Shown: positions 9,860 to 17,957 of the stretch, one piece after another
Numbering within the stretch: the stretch's first letter is position 1
Layout of the letters: every line of letters starts with the position of its first letter
Source of the DNA: an uncultured Tenacibaculum sp.
GTDB taxonomy: Bacteria; Bacteroidota; Bacteroidia; Flavobacteriales; Flavobacteriaceae
Assembly (NCBI RefSeq): GCF_947498805.1
Contig: NZ_CANMLT010000005.1
Coordinates: 248,001-312,000 of the forward strand
DNA: 64,000 nucleotides
Direction of reading: 5' to 3'
Notes under the pieces: generated by a model
Databases searched by the model: none
What the model saw: only the letters and a program-made list of their open reading frames with translations
Told to the model about the DNA's origin: nothing
Made by a program: the position numbers and the translations under genes

Positions 9860-10591
9860 CTATAAGCTCGCTGCTATATGCCTTAATTTCTTAATGTCTT
9901 TTACTGATTTTATTCCTGGCTTTGTTTCAAATTTGCTATTCACATCTAGTGCATGAATAGGTAAGTTTGACTTTAGAAGGTTTTGTACTTCTGGTAATTC
10001 TTTTAAACCAATACCTCCACTGAGAAAAAATGGTACTGTTGAATTGTAATTTTCTAAAACTTTCCAATTGAAGGTAATTCCATTCCCTCCTCTTTCTTTT
10101 CCTTTCGTATCAAACAAAAAGAAATCTACAATTGCTTCAAAAGGTTTCAATATTGAAAAATCAAACTCATCTTTTACTCCAAAAACCTTTACTATTTCAA
10201 TCGTTTTGGGTTTACGCTTCTTCTTTAATTGCGCTATCAATTCTTCCTCCGCCGTTTGAAATGCTTCTTTTAACTTCTCAATATACTCAACACTCTCATC
10301 TCCATGTAACTGCACTACATCTAATTGATACTCTTGAATTAAAGAAACTACAATCTCTATGTATTCATTTACAAATACTCCTACTTTTTTTATTCCTTTA
10401 GGCAACTCTGGAATAATTCCTTCAAAATTCCTTGGAGACCTATCATAGAAAATAAACCCTAAATAGTCGGGTTGTACTTCAGCAACTTGCTGAATATTTT
10501 CTACGTACTTCATTCCGCAAACTTTTAGTAAAAGTCCCCGTTCCCCCAAAGGGGGACAATTCGTTGTTTTATTTCTATTCTTTTTTTGCAT
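9860..10591 (-). CDS. trpF: phosphoribosylanthranilate isomerase with repeat-derived N-terminus
   Basis: Isomerises N-(5-phosphoribosyl)anthranilate to CdRP. KVCGMKYVENIQ is the first beta strand with the catalytic Cys; DVVQLHGDESVEY, the catalytic Asp in AIVDFFLFDTKGKERGGNGITFNW and PFFLSGGIG mark the rest of the barrel. 243 residues is longer than usual. The only ATG before the first strand is at 10591, and the first 22 residues include PPLGERG, which is the translation of a GC-rich hairpin repeat at 10534-10558. A charged insert (EEELIAQLKKKRKPK, about 131-145) is also unusual. The core is intact, so the enzyme is probably active. The true start could instead be a non-ATG codon close to LLLKVCG. 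Confidence 0.9.
   Translation of the reverse strand: MQKKNRNKTTNCPPLGERGLLLKVCGMKYVENIQQVAEVQPDYLGFIFYDRSPRNFEGIIPELPKGIKKVGVFVNEYIEIVVSLIQEYQLDVVQLHGDESVEYIEKLKEAFQTAEEELIAQLKKKRKPKTIEIVKVFGVKDEFDFSILKPFEAIVDFFLFDTKGKERGGNGITFNWKVLENYNSTVPFFLSGGIGLKELPEVQNLLKSNLPIHALDVNSKFETKPGIKSVKDIKKLRHIAASL
10534..10558. repeat. GC-rich hairpin repeat inside the start of trpF
   Basis: CCCCC-AAA-GGGGG at 10543-10555 with a flanking GTCCCCG. Its composition is quite unlike the AT-rich surroundings, and it is of the same kind as 10634-10657. In the trpF frame it encodes PPLGERG. Confidence 0.65.
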
Positions 10592-10633
10592 AACCTTAAT
10601 ACATCTCTCTTTTTTTACTCTAAATCGTTCCTT

Positions 10634-10657
10634 TAAATCCCTCCCTTTGGGAGGGCT
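10634..10657. repeat. GC-rich hairpin repeat between trpC and trpF
   Basis: A perfect CCCTCCC-TTT-GGGAGGG hairpin at 10639-10655, immediately after the trpC stop codon on the minus strand. It is the short AATCCCTCCCTTTGGGAGGG-like repeat type. It could pause or stabilise mRNA between trpC and trpF; it lacks a T-run, so it is not a standard terminator. Confidence 0.65.
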
Positions 10658-11446
10658 TTATCTAATTTGCTCAATAAATTCTTTACAAGCTTCTCCTGGA
10701 TCTTCAGTTTTCATAAAGTTTTCTCCTATTAAAAAACCTTGAAAACCGTGCTCTTTTAATCCTGTAATAATTCTAGGATCTGAAATTCCACTCTCTGAAA
10801 CTTTCAATGCAGTATTCGGTATTTGACTTGCCAACTTCATCGAGTGTTCTAAATCAACTTCAAACGTTTTTAAATTTCTATTGTTAATCCCGATAATCTT
10901 ATTATCCAAATCTCCAATCTTATCTAAATCTTCCTGAGAGTGTACCTCATACAACACTTCCATACCTAAATCGGTTGCTAGCTGTCCGTAATTTTTTAAC
11001 TGTACTTCATCCAAACAAGTTGCTATCAATAATACTACATCCGCCCCAATTGCTTTCGATTCTACTACTTGAAATCCGTCAACAATAAAATCTTTTCTAA
11101 GAATAGGTTTTGTTGTATTAATACTTCTAGCTTCCATTAAATCCGCCATAGTTCCTCCAAAAAAAGAGGTATCTGTTAAGATAGACTGTGCTGCTACATT
11201 AGCATCTAAATAACCATTGGTAACCTCACTCACTGTAGCTTTCTCATTGATAACACCTTTAGATGGTGATTGTCTTTTAAATTCCGCAATAATTCCTGTT
11301 GAATATGGCTCTAATAAAGATTTCTTTAAAGAAATAGCCTCCTTTTTAAAATGCGGACTTTCTATTAATTTTTTCACAGGAATCTCTGCTTTAATCTTTG
11401 CTATTTCCTGTTTTTTAAATGCTATAATTTTATCTAAAATGGTCAT
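10658..11446 (-). CDS. trpC: indole-3-glycerol phosphate synthase
   Basis: A 262-residue TIM-barrel enzyme closing CdRP to indole-3-glycerol phosphate. The start MTILDKIIAFKKQEIA and the active-site motif EFKRQSPSKG (about 54-63) are present, followed by the catalytic Lys in LRKDFIVD and the INNRNLKTFEVDL and SESGI segments. Normal length. A repeat-rich gap of 151 bases separates it from trpD. Confidence 0.97.
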   Translation of the reverse strand: MTILDKIIAFKKQEIAKIKAEIPVKKLIESPHFKKEAISLKKSLLEPYSTGIIAEFKRQSPSKGVINEKATVSEVTNGYLDANVAAQSILTDTSFFGGTMADLMEARSINTTKPILRKDFIVDGFQVVESKAIGADVVLLIATCLDEVQLKNYGQLATDLGMEVLYEVHSQEDLDKIGDLDNKIIGINNRNLKTFEVDLEHSMKLASQIPNTALKVSESGISDPRIITGLKEHGFQGFLIGENFMKTEDPGEACKEFIEQIR

Positions 11447-11538
11447 ACTTTTTAATTATAAATTACGAATGAGTAATTATGAATTTTATTCTATTTCGAA
11501 TAGTTTTTACTTATAAAGAATAATGTATCAAATTGTAT

Positions 11539-11589
11539 TTAGTTCTCGATACAAATTTACTCGTTCCTCGTAAATTCACTCGAACAGAC
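11539..11589. repeat. REP-like inverted repeat between trpD and trpC
   Basis: The arms GTTCTCGA and TCGAAC enclose an inner pair AAATTTAC / GTAAATT around TCGTTCCTC. The sequence resembles the frequent flavobacterial intergenic element containing AGTTCTCGATACA and CACTCGAACAGAC. It is a third repeat type in the same operon. The rest of the gap (11447-11538) is AT-rich and shows no gene. Confidence 0.6.
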
Positions 11590-11597
11590 ATTTAATT

Positions 11598-12584
11598 TTA
11601 ACCTACTAATTTTTCTAATGAATTTTTCGCTTTTAACCCTAATAAAGAATCCTTTGCTTCTTCAAAAGCTACTTCAAACGATTTGTTTTTATCAAAGGTT
11701 TTTAAAGCGAATGCAGCATTGGTTAAAACCACATTATTTTGCGCATCAGTTCCTTTTCCATTGATAATATCAACAAATATTTTTGCAGCTTCTTTTACCG
11801 TATCCCCTCCAAAAATATCTGATTGTTGTAATTGCTTTTGTCCTAAATCTAGTGGAGATATTTGTTGTTCTGTTTCTTTAGTAAACAATTTAAAATCTCC
11901 CGTCAAAGATATCTCATCATAACCATCTAAAGCATGAACAACCCCATAATTTACATTGGTTTGTTGTAACATATAATTGTATACCCTGGCTACCTCTAGA
12001 TTAAACACTCCTACCAATTGATTTTGCGGTGAACTTGGATTTACCAAAGGTCCTAACATATTAAAAAATGTCTTTACTCCTAATTCTCTTCGAATCGGTG
12101 CCACAACCTTCATCGCTGGATGGAACAATGGTGCATGTAAAAAACAAATATTAGCTTCTTCTAATTGTCTTTTTAAGGTACTCTCATTATTCGTAAACTG
12201 GTATCCTAAAAACTCTAACATATTTGAAGATCCAGAAGCTGAAGAAACTCCATAATTACCATGTTTTGCTACTTTATTTCCTGTTCCTGCTACAATAAAA
12301 GACGTTAACGTAGAAATATTAAAAGTGTTCTTTCCATCTCCTCCCGTTCCGCATAAATCAATTGTATTAAAATCCGACAGATTAACCTTTACTGCCAACT
12401 CCAATAAAGCCTCTCTAAATCCAGAAAGTTCATCAACCGATACTGGACGCATTAAAAAAACTGTAATAAAAGCTGCTATTTGAGATGCATTATATTTCTC
12501 TTGAGCGATATTAATTAATACTTCCTTCGACTGTTCTTTTGTCAATCTTTTTTGCTCAAATAAGGTATTTAATATTTTTTTCAT
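11598..12584 (-). CDS. trpD: anthranilate phosphoribosyltransferase
   Basis: A 328-residue enzyme that transfers the PRPP ribosyl group to anthranilate. The glycine-rich PRPP loop (DLCGTGGDGKNTFNIST), the KHGNYGVSS motif for the second substrate and RRELGVKTFFNMLGPLVNP are all seen. I chose ATG 12584 (MKKILNTLFEQ), 10 bases after the trpG stop; the longer frame to 12620 would overlap trpG and adds a non-homologous head. Confidence 0.96.
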   Translation of the reverse strand: MKKILNTLFEQKRLTKEQSKEVLINIAQEKYNASQIAAFITVFLMRPVSVDELSGFREALLELAVKVNLSDFNTIDLCGTGGDGKNTFNISTLTSFIVAGTGNKVAKHGNYGVSSASGSSNMLEFLGYQFTNNESTLKRQLEEANICFLHAPLFHPAMKVVAPIRRELGVKTFFNMLGPLVNPSSPQNQLVGVFNLEVARVYNYMLQQTNVNYGVVHALDGYDEISLTGDFKLFTKETEQQISPLDLGQKQLQQSDIFGGDTVKEAAKIFVDIINGKGTDAQNNVVLTNAAFALKTFDKNKSFEVAFEEAKDSLLGLKAKNSLEKLVG

Positions 12585-12594
12585 TGGAACGGCT

Positions 12595-13188
12595 TTAAGC
12601 TTTAATTTTGAGACTTTCAACTGAAGTAATAAAATTCTCTATCATCTTTTTACCTTCTGGTGTTAAGATACTTTCTGGATGAAATTGTACTGCTTCCACT
12701 AAATATTCTTTATGACGTAGTGCCATAATACTTCCTGCGTCATCAATTGCTGTAATTTCTAGTTCTGCTGGAAAATTATGGTGAGAAGCAATCCAAGAAT
12801 GGTAACGTGCAGCTTCAAAAGTTTCAGGAATATCTTTAAAAGTAATGGTATTGTTTTTAGTTACTTTCATTTCTGTAGCAACTCCATGAAATACATCATT
12901 TAGGTTTTCTAACTCACCTCCAAAAACTTCTGTAATAGCTTGTAATCCTAAGCATACACCAAAAATTGGAATCTTTCCTGTATAAGTCTTTATCGTTTCT
13001 TTTAAAATTCCAGCTTCATCAGGAATTCCAGGTCCTGGTGATAAAATAATTGCATCATAGTTTTGAATCTCCTCAATAGAAATTTCATCATTACGATACA
13101 CATCTGGTAACTCACCAGTAATATCTTCTACATAATGCACCAAATTATAGGTGAATGAATCGTAATTATCTAGTATTAAAATTTTCAT
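12595..13188 (-). CDS. trpG: anthranilate synthase glutamine amidotransferase subunit
   Basis: A 197-residue class I amidotransferase that supplies ammonia to TrpE. Catalytic Cys79 is in PIFGVCLGLQ, and the His-Glu pair is in VQFHPESILT. The oxyanion PGPGIP loop is near 51-56. It is a separate gene, not fused to trpD or trpE. The 84-base gap to trpE is AT-rich and shows nothing definite. Confidence 0.96.
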   Translation of the reverse strand: MKILILDNYDSFTYNLVHYVEDITGELPDVYRNDEISIEEIQNYDAIILSPGPGIPDEAGILKETIKTYTGKIPIFGVCLGLQAITEVFGGELENLNDVFHGVATEMKVTKNNTITFKDIPETFEAARYHSWIASHHNFPAELEITAIDDAGSIMALRHKEYLVEAVQFHPESILTPEGKKMIENFITSVESLKIKA

Positions 13189-13272
13189 CTTTTTTAGTTT
13201 TAAAGTTTGAATGTTTATAGTTTATTCAGTTTTATTGCTTTCTAACTTGTTAAACCTTTTCAACTTTTACAC

Positions 13273-14664
13273 TTAAATATTTTCTGCCAACACCAAAGCT
13301 TTCTTTAATGCTGCTAATTTGTTATTTACTTCTTGTAACTCGTTTTCTTCTTTAGAGTTGATTACTATCCCTGCTCCTGCTTGGTAATACAATGTATTGT
13401 TTTTGCTTACAAAAGAACGAATTGCAATTGCTTGGTTTACATTTCCGTTTAAGCCAATAAAACCTACACATCCACCATAAAAACCACGTGTTTGATTTTC
13501 ATACCTATCAATTAACTCCATAGCTTTATATTTTGGAGCACCACTTAAAGTTCCTGCTGGAAAGGTATCTCCTACAATATTCATTGAGTTTCCTTTAATA
13601 GTCCCTGTAACCGTAGAAACTAAGTGTATTACATGACTAAAATATTGTACCTCTTTGTAGGTTTCAACGGTTACATTGGTAGCATGTTTACTTAAATCAT
13701 TACGCGCTAAATCTACAAGCATTACATGCTCCGCATTTTCTTTAGGATCATTTGCTAATTCTTTTGCTAACTCTCTGTCTTTTTCATCATCTCCTGTCCT
13801 TCTAAAAGTCCCTGCAATTGGGTTGATAATAGCTTGTTTATCTTCTATTTTAATTTGTGCTTCTGGTGAAGATCCCATTAACTTAAAACTTCCGTAATCA
13901 AAATAAAACAAGTATGGTGATGGATTTATTGAACGTAACGCCCTATATACATTAAACTCATCTCCTTTAAACTGTTGTTGAAACTGACGAGATAATACCA
14001 ATTGAAATACATCTCCCCTTTTGCAATGTTCTTTTGCTTTGGTAACATTTAATTTAAACTCTTCATCTGTTACGTTAGAAGTTTCTTCTCCAATGAAATT
14101 AAAATCGTACTTCGCAAAAGATTGAGAATTCACTAAATTTTCAATCTCAGATAATCTAGATTCCTCTCCTTCTGGAATATTTTCAATTAAAATTAATTCA
14201 TTCTTAAAATGGTTAATTGCAACTATAAATCTAAAAAAGCTGTATTGTAACATTGGAATTGCAGATGGTGCCTTTTGAGAGTTAAATTGTACGGTTTCAA
14301 AATACTGCACAGCATCGAAAGTTGTATATCCATACAAACCATTAAATGATTTAATTTCATCTGTACAATCTACTTCAATCAATTTGCTATATTCCTCAAA
14401 TTTTTGATAAAAATCTCGTTCTATAGGTTGTGTTTCTAGAAGTTCTTTTTGATAGGATACCGAAATACTATTTTCTTCAGCTTTTATTGTAACCATTGGC
14501 TCTATACATAAAAAAGAATAACTATTTTCTTTACTATGATAATCTGAACTTTCCAACAATAAACTATTTGCATATTTATCACGAGTACGTAAATACAAAC
14601 TCACTGGAGTAATAGTATCAGCTAATTGTTGTTTGGAAATTGTTGTAAACTTGATTTTATCCAT
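13273..14664 (-). CDS. trpE: anthranilate synthase component I
   Basis: A 463-residue enzyme converting chorismate to anthranilate. An LLLESSD motif near the N-terminus matches the LLES tryptophan-binding site used for feedback inhibition. The chorismate-binding C-terminal half includes SPEAQIK, INPIAGTFRRTGDDE, the LVDLARND metal site and PAGTLSGAPKYKAMELIDRYE. I chose ATG 14664 (MDKIKFTTISKQQ). An upstream in-frame ATG at 14751 would add 29 residues translated from an inverted repeat. Expression is probably set by the attenuator at 14782-14910. Confidence 0.96.
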   Translation of the reverse strand: MDKIKFTTISKQQLADTITPVSLYLRTRDKYANSLLLESSDYHSKENSYSFLCIEPMVTIKAEENSISVSYQKELLETQPIERDFYQKFEEYSKLIEVDCTDEIKSFNGLYGYTTFDAVQYFETVQFNSQKAPSAIPMLQYSFFRFIVAINHFKNELILIENIPEGEESRLSEIENLVNSQSFAKYDFNFIGEETSNVTDEEFKLNVTKAKEHCKRGDVFQLVLSRQFQQQFKGDEFNVYRALRSINPSPYLFYFDYGSFKLMGSSPEAQIKIEDKQAIINPIAGTFRRTGDDEKDRELAKELANDPKENAEHVMLVDLARNDLSKHATNVTVETYKEVQYFSHVIHLVSTVTGTIKGNSMNIVGDTFPAGTLSGAPKYKAMELIDRYENQTRGFYGGCVGFIGLNGNVNQAIAIRSFVSKNNTLYYQAGAGIVINSKEENELQEVNNKLAALKKALVLAENI

Positions 14665-14672
14665 TATTTCTT

Positions 14673-14750
14673 TGTCAGGTCGAGCGCAGTTGAGACCATT
14701 TTTAAATCTCTTTTTGTTTAAATGACCTCTCGACTGCGCTCGAGGTGACA
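14673..14750. repeat. TCGAGCGCAGT-type inverted repeat upstream of trpE
   Basis: Two arms of about 26 bases (TGTCAGGTCGAGCGCAGTTG... and its inverted near-copy ending CTCGAGGTGACA) flank an AT-rich centre of about 26 bases. This is the paired form of the common flavobacterial repeat with core TCGACTGCGCTCGA. It lies between the trp attenuator and trpE, so it is transcribed in the trp mRNA and would fold into a large hairpin. It leaves an open frame fused to trpE, which misleads start prediction. Confidence 0.75.
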
Positions 14751-14781
14751 TTTGTTCTAATTTCTAAATTTGTTATAACAA

Positions 14782-14809
14782 AAAAGGCTTATCATGAGAT
14801 AAGCCTTTT
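14782..14809 (-). terminator. trp operon attenuator terminator
   Basis: On the minus strand a perfect 12-base-pair stem (AAAAGGCTTATC with GATAAGCCTTTT) closes a 4-base loop and continues into TT. It lies 33 bases after the stop codon of the Trp-rich leader peptide and before trpE, so its natural role is conditional termination of the trp transcript. See the leader peptide entry for the competing folds. Confidence 0.9.
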
Positions 14810-14841
14810 CGTTGTATTATAGATATAACAGTATGGTCTCA

Positions 14842-14895
14842 CTAACGTAAGTTACGAGATTTCCACCACCAGTTATTTAATAATTGTTTCATCAT
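14842..14895 (-). CDS. trpL: trp operon leader peptide
   Basis: A 17-residue frame, MMKQLLNNWWWKSRNLR, with three consecutive TGG codons at positions 9-11. It is followed by the attenuator terminator and preceded by a promoter. Two alternative folds can be drawn by hand. Bases 14851-14859 (TCTC, TAAC) pair with 14837-14846 (GTTA, GAGA). The latter segment can instead pair with TCTCAT (14794-14799), which belongs to the terminator stem and loop. A ribosome stalled at the Trp codons would cover the first partner and free the second to break the terminator. This is the classical attenuation logic. The antiterminator pairing is only about six base pairs, so that detail is tentative. Confidence 0.9.
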   Translation of the reverse strand: MMKQLLNNWWWKSRNLR

Positions 14896-14902
14896 TGTGG
14901 TA

Positions 14903-14933
14903 CAAATGTATAAAGTCATTTTGATTTTGCAAA
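14903..14933 (-). promoter_or_regulatory. trp operon promoter
   Basis: On the minus strand a -7 box TACATTTG (14903-14910, exact TAnnTTTG) follows a TTTG (14930-14933) by 19 bases, the spacing expected for Bacteroidota primary sigma promoters. The leader ATG begins 7 bases after the box, so the 5' untranslated region is only a few bases long. Confidence 0.8.
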
Positions 14934-15141
14934 CTTTTCTTTCAAATTATTTAATTCAACTACAAAATAGTAAGTCTCTTTGAACAAATAGCAATAAACA
15001 GATTTCAATTCAACACAAAAAACAACTTAAAAGTTTTAATTTATAACTATAATTTAATTTTTAGTTACAATTAAAAAACATATGTTGGTTATTTGTACCA
15101 GAAATAAACCAAAAAGAATAAAATTTTAAAAAGATATAGTT

Positions 15142-16803
15142 ATGTGTGGAATTGTATGTGCGTTTGATTTAAAGCAGTCTTCAGAAGAGCTAAGACCACA
15201 AATTTTAGAAATGGCAAAAAAGATTCGTCATCGTGGACCGGATTGGAGTGGTATTTATAATGATCAAAAAGCTATTATGGCTCATGAAAGGTTAGCAATT
15301 GTAGATCCTACATCTGGACAACAACCGTTATTTAGTCATGATCGTCGTTTTGTATTAGCTGCCAATGGAGAAATATACAACCACAAAGAAATAAGATCTC
15401 AATTAAAAGAAAAACACCAATTCTTAACAAAGTCAGATTGTGAAGTAATCTTAGCTTTATACAAAGAGAAAGGAGTAGATTTTTTAGATGACTTAAACGG
15501 AATCTTTGGATTTGCAGTATACGATTCTACTACAGATGAATATTTAATTGCACGTGATCATATGGGAATCATTCCTTTATATATGGGATGGGATAAAAAC
15601 GGAACTTTCTATGTTGCTTCAGAATTAAAAGCATTAGAAGGATATTGTAACAAAATTGAAATATTTCCTCCAGGACATTATTACACCAGAGAAGATGGTT
15701 TACAAAAATGGTATCAAAGAGACTGGATGGAATACGAAGCGGTAAAAGAAAACCAAACTTCTATTGACGAATTACGCGATGCTCTAGAAGACGCTGTGCA
15801 CCGCCAATTAATGAGTGATGTACCATATGGAGTTTTATTATCAGGTGGATTAGATTCTTCTATCACCTCAGCTATCGCAAAAAAATATGCTTCTAAACGA
15901 GTAGAATCTGATGATAAAGATGAGGCTTGGTATCCACAATTACATTCTTTTTCTATTGGTTTAGAAGGGTCTCCCGATCTAGCTGCTGCCAAAAAAGTAT
16001 CTGATCATATTGGAACCATTCATCATGAGATCACCTTTACTATTCAAGAAGGACTTGATGCTATTAAGGATGTAATTTATAACTTAGAAACCTATGATAT
16101 AACTACCATTAGAGCATCTACTCCAATGTATTTAATGGCACGTGTTATTAAATCAATGGGAATTAAGATGGTGCTTTCAGGTGAAGGTGCTGATGAGATT
16201 TTTGGTGGATATTTATATTTCCATAAAGCTCCGAATGCAGAGGAATTCCATAAAGAAACTGTTCGTAAACTGGATAAATTGTATCAGTATGATTGTTTAA
16301 GAGCCAACAAAAGCTTAATGGCTTGGGGTATTGAAGGTAGAGTTCCTTTCTTAGATAAAGAGTTTATGGATATAGCGATGCGTATTAACCCAGAAGATAA
16401 AATGATTAATGGAGAACGAATGGAAAAATGGGTATTACGTAAAGCTTTTGAAAGCTATTTACCAAAAGAAGTAGCATGGAGACAAAAAGAACAATTTTCT
16501 GATGGAGTTGGTTACAACTGGATAGATACTTTGAAAGAGGTTGTAGAAACTGCTGTAACAGATGAGATGATGGCAAATGCCGCTCATAGATTTCCAACTC
16601 AGACTCCACGAGCAAAAGAAGAATATTATTATCGCTCTATTTTCGAAGAGCATTTTTCAAGTGAAACTGCTGCATTAACGGTACCATCAGTTCCGTCTAT
16701 TGCATGTAGTACTCCAACAGCATTGGCTTGGGATGCTAGTTTCCAAAACCAAAACGAACCTAGTGGTAGAGCCATTAAAGCGGTACACGAGGATGCTTAT
16801 TAA
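15142..16803 (+). CDS. asnB: asparagine synthase B (glutamine-hydrolysing)
   Basis: A 553-residue enzyme that makes asparagine from aspartate, ATP and glutamine. Cys2 is the glutaminase nucleophile (MCGIVCAFD), with RGPDWSG and NGEIYNH in the N-terminal Ntn domain. The synthetase domain has the PP-loop LLSGGLDSSITS (about 230-241) and LSGEGADEIFGGY. The C-terminal tail (TALAWDASFQNQNEPSGRA) is typical of the AsnB class. Full length. It is divergent from the trp operon. The 250-base space between them is very AT-rich; a TTATTTG at about 15090 may be a weak -7 box. The neighbour pairing of amino-acid biosynthesis units may be chance. Confidence 0.96.
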   Translation: MCGIVCAFDLKQSSEELRPQILEMAKKIRHRGPDWSGIYNDQKAIMAHERLAIVDPTSGQQPLFSHDRRFVLAANGEIYNHKEIRSQLKEKHQFLTKSDCEVILALYKEKGVDFLDDLNGIFGFAVYDSTTDEYLIARDHMGIIPLYMGWDKNGTFYVASELKALEGYCNKIEIFPPGHYYTREDGLQKWYQRDWMEYEAVKENQTSIDELRDALEDAVHRQLMSDVPYGVLLSGGLDSSITSAIAKKYASKRVESDDKDEAWYPQLHSFSIGLEGSPDLAAAKKVSDHIGTIHHEITFTIQEGLDAIKDVIYNLETYDITTIRASTPMYLMARVIKSMGIKMVLSGEGADEIFGGYLYFHKAPNAEEFHKETVRKLDKLYQYDCLRANKSLMAWGIEGRVPFLDKEFMDIAMRINPEDKMINGERMEKWVLRKAFESYLPKEVAWRQKEQFSDGVGYNWIDTLKEVVETAVTDEMMANAAHRFPTQTPRAKEEYYYRSIFEEHFSSETAALTVPSVPSIACSTPTALAWDASFQNQNEPSGRAIKAVHEDAY

Positions 16804-16839
16804 AAGCTCCTAATGTTCTTATTAAATTTTTAGTTGTGA

Positions 16840-16864
16840 AATATCCCGCCATGAGCGGGATATT
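16840..16864. terminator. hairpin between convergent genes
   Basis: A 10-base-pair stem (16840-16849 with 16855-16864) around CATGA lies between asnB and the minus-strand regulator. The T-run after it is weak, so it may act mainly as an mRNA end-stabiliser or a weak two-way terminator. Confidence 0.55.
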
Positions 16865-16868
16865 CTAT

Positions 16869-17837
16869 TTATTCAAAATCTAAAATATTTTCAGCTTCTA
16901 TCAACCTTTCCAAAGCAGTTACTTTTTCTAACATTTTATGAAAAAACATATTTTGTTCCTTTTCTCCTGCTTTATTCAATAGTTTAGAATGGTAAAATTG
17001 CTCATTAAAGTATCGTTCAGCTTCTTCAGTTGTTCTCTTATCACTTGTAGTAAAATAAGAAAGCATTGAATTTGGAACAAATAATGATTTCACCTGTGGT
17101 GCTATTACGAGCACATTATTATTCATTAGCAGAAGCTCGTTATAATAGAGTTTGAAAGATTCACTTTTAGAAATCACTTTTAAGGAAATTTCTTTCAACA
17201 ACCCTTTCAAATCTTCACATATTTTAACAGCAACATCTGTAGAAATTTGTCCTGCTTTATAATAAAAATGAATCTGTTTTAGCGTGCTATTAATCGTTGT
17301 AACATCCCATATCTCTGTAACCGATAAATCTTGATATAAACTCCCCAATTTCTCAGCCGATTGTACAATCGATAAACTTGGATGATATTCTTCAAATCTT
17401 TTCTTTCTAAAATTCTTATCTAACAGTTTTAGCCATACATAAAGTTTGAATTTACTTAATGTGGTATTTCCTAAAGTATAAAACAGCGGAATATCTTTAG
17501 CTGAATAATAAATTTCAGATTCTTTTACGCTTAGTAATGGAAATAATGATTGATAAGAACTTTCAAAATATTCTTTCAATTCATTTTCATTCGTTATTTG
17601 TTTTGTTTTTTCAACAGAAACAAATTCCTTTTGTGTCACTCCAAACAATGCATCTAATGAAACATTAAAATAACGAGCCAACAAAACACTTTCTTCTAAC
17701 GAAAATTTACTCTTCAGACTAGTCCTTCTATGAGCTGCATCATAACTAATATCTAATACGGTTGCCAATGCTTCATTTAAAGAAGTATTCTTAGGTAATT
17801 CTTTTTTGATCTTTTCTAGTAGAGCTTCTTGAAACAT
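16869..17837 (-). CDS. helix-turn-helix regulator-like protein
   Basis: A 322-residue protein. I chose ATG 17837 (MFQEALLEKIKKELP); an upstream in-frame ATG adds 26 residues rich in Cys and aromatic residues that do not fit. Residues about 12-60 (SLNEALATVLDISYDAAHRR, then FSLEESVLLARYFNVSLDALFG) form a Cro/CI-like DNA-binding region of the kind found in BetR-type regulators. The remainder is helical with no recognised ligand domain. It is divergent from the repeat surface protein at 17958, which it might control. That link is inference. Confidence 0.6.
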   Translation of the reverse strand: MFQEALLEKIKKELPKNTSLNEALATVLDISYDAAHRRTSLKSKFSLEESVLLARYFNVSLDALFGVTQKEFVSVEKTKQITNENELKEYFESSYQSLFPLLSVKESEIYYSAKDIPLFYTLGNTTLSKFKLYVWLKLLDKNFRKKRFEEYHPSLSIVQSAEKLGSLYQDLSVTEIWDVTTINSTLKQIHFYYKAGQISTDVAVKICEDLKGLLKEISLKVISKSESFKLYYNELLLMNNNVLVIAPQVKSLFVPNSMLSYFTTSDKRTTEEAERYFNEQFYHSKLLNKAGEKEQNMFFHKMLEKVTALERLIEAENILDFE

Positions 17838-17924
17838 ATTACTAATGTAATTTTTATTTGCGATAATCACAAATAATATTTTATGACACTTTGATTTACA
17901 CAAACAAAAACGCAACTATCACAA

Positions 17925-17932
17925 TAACTTTG
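17925..17932 (+). promoter_or_regulatory. -7 box of the 17958 gene
   Basis: TAACTTTG fits TAnnTTTG and ends 25 bases before the ATG at 17958. No TTTG lies at the normal -33 distance, so the call is weak. Confidence 0.4.
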
Positions 17933-17957
17933 AACCGAATCTAAAATGTAAATCGTA

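Noticed and set aside
12585..12620. Longer trpD start overlapping trpG
   Set aside because: The 12 extra residues have no family match and the shorter ATG gives a normal 10-base gap.
14665..14751. Longer trpE start at 14751
   Set aside because: The extra 29 residues are the translation of an inverted repeat; MDKIKFTTISK at 14664 fits the family start.
17838..17915. 26-residue N-terminal extension of the HTH gene
   Set aside because: Cys- and aromatic-rich with no fit to the domain; it also covers the divergent promoter region.
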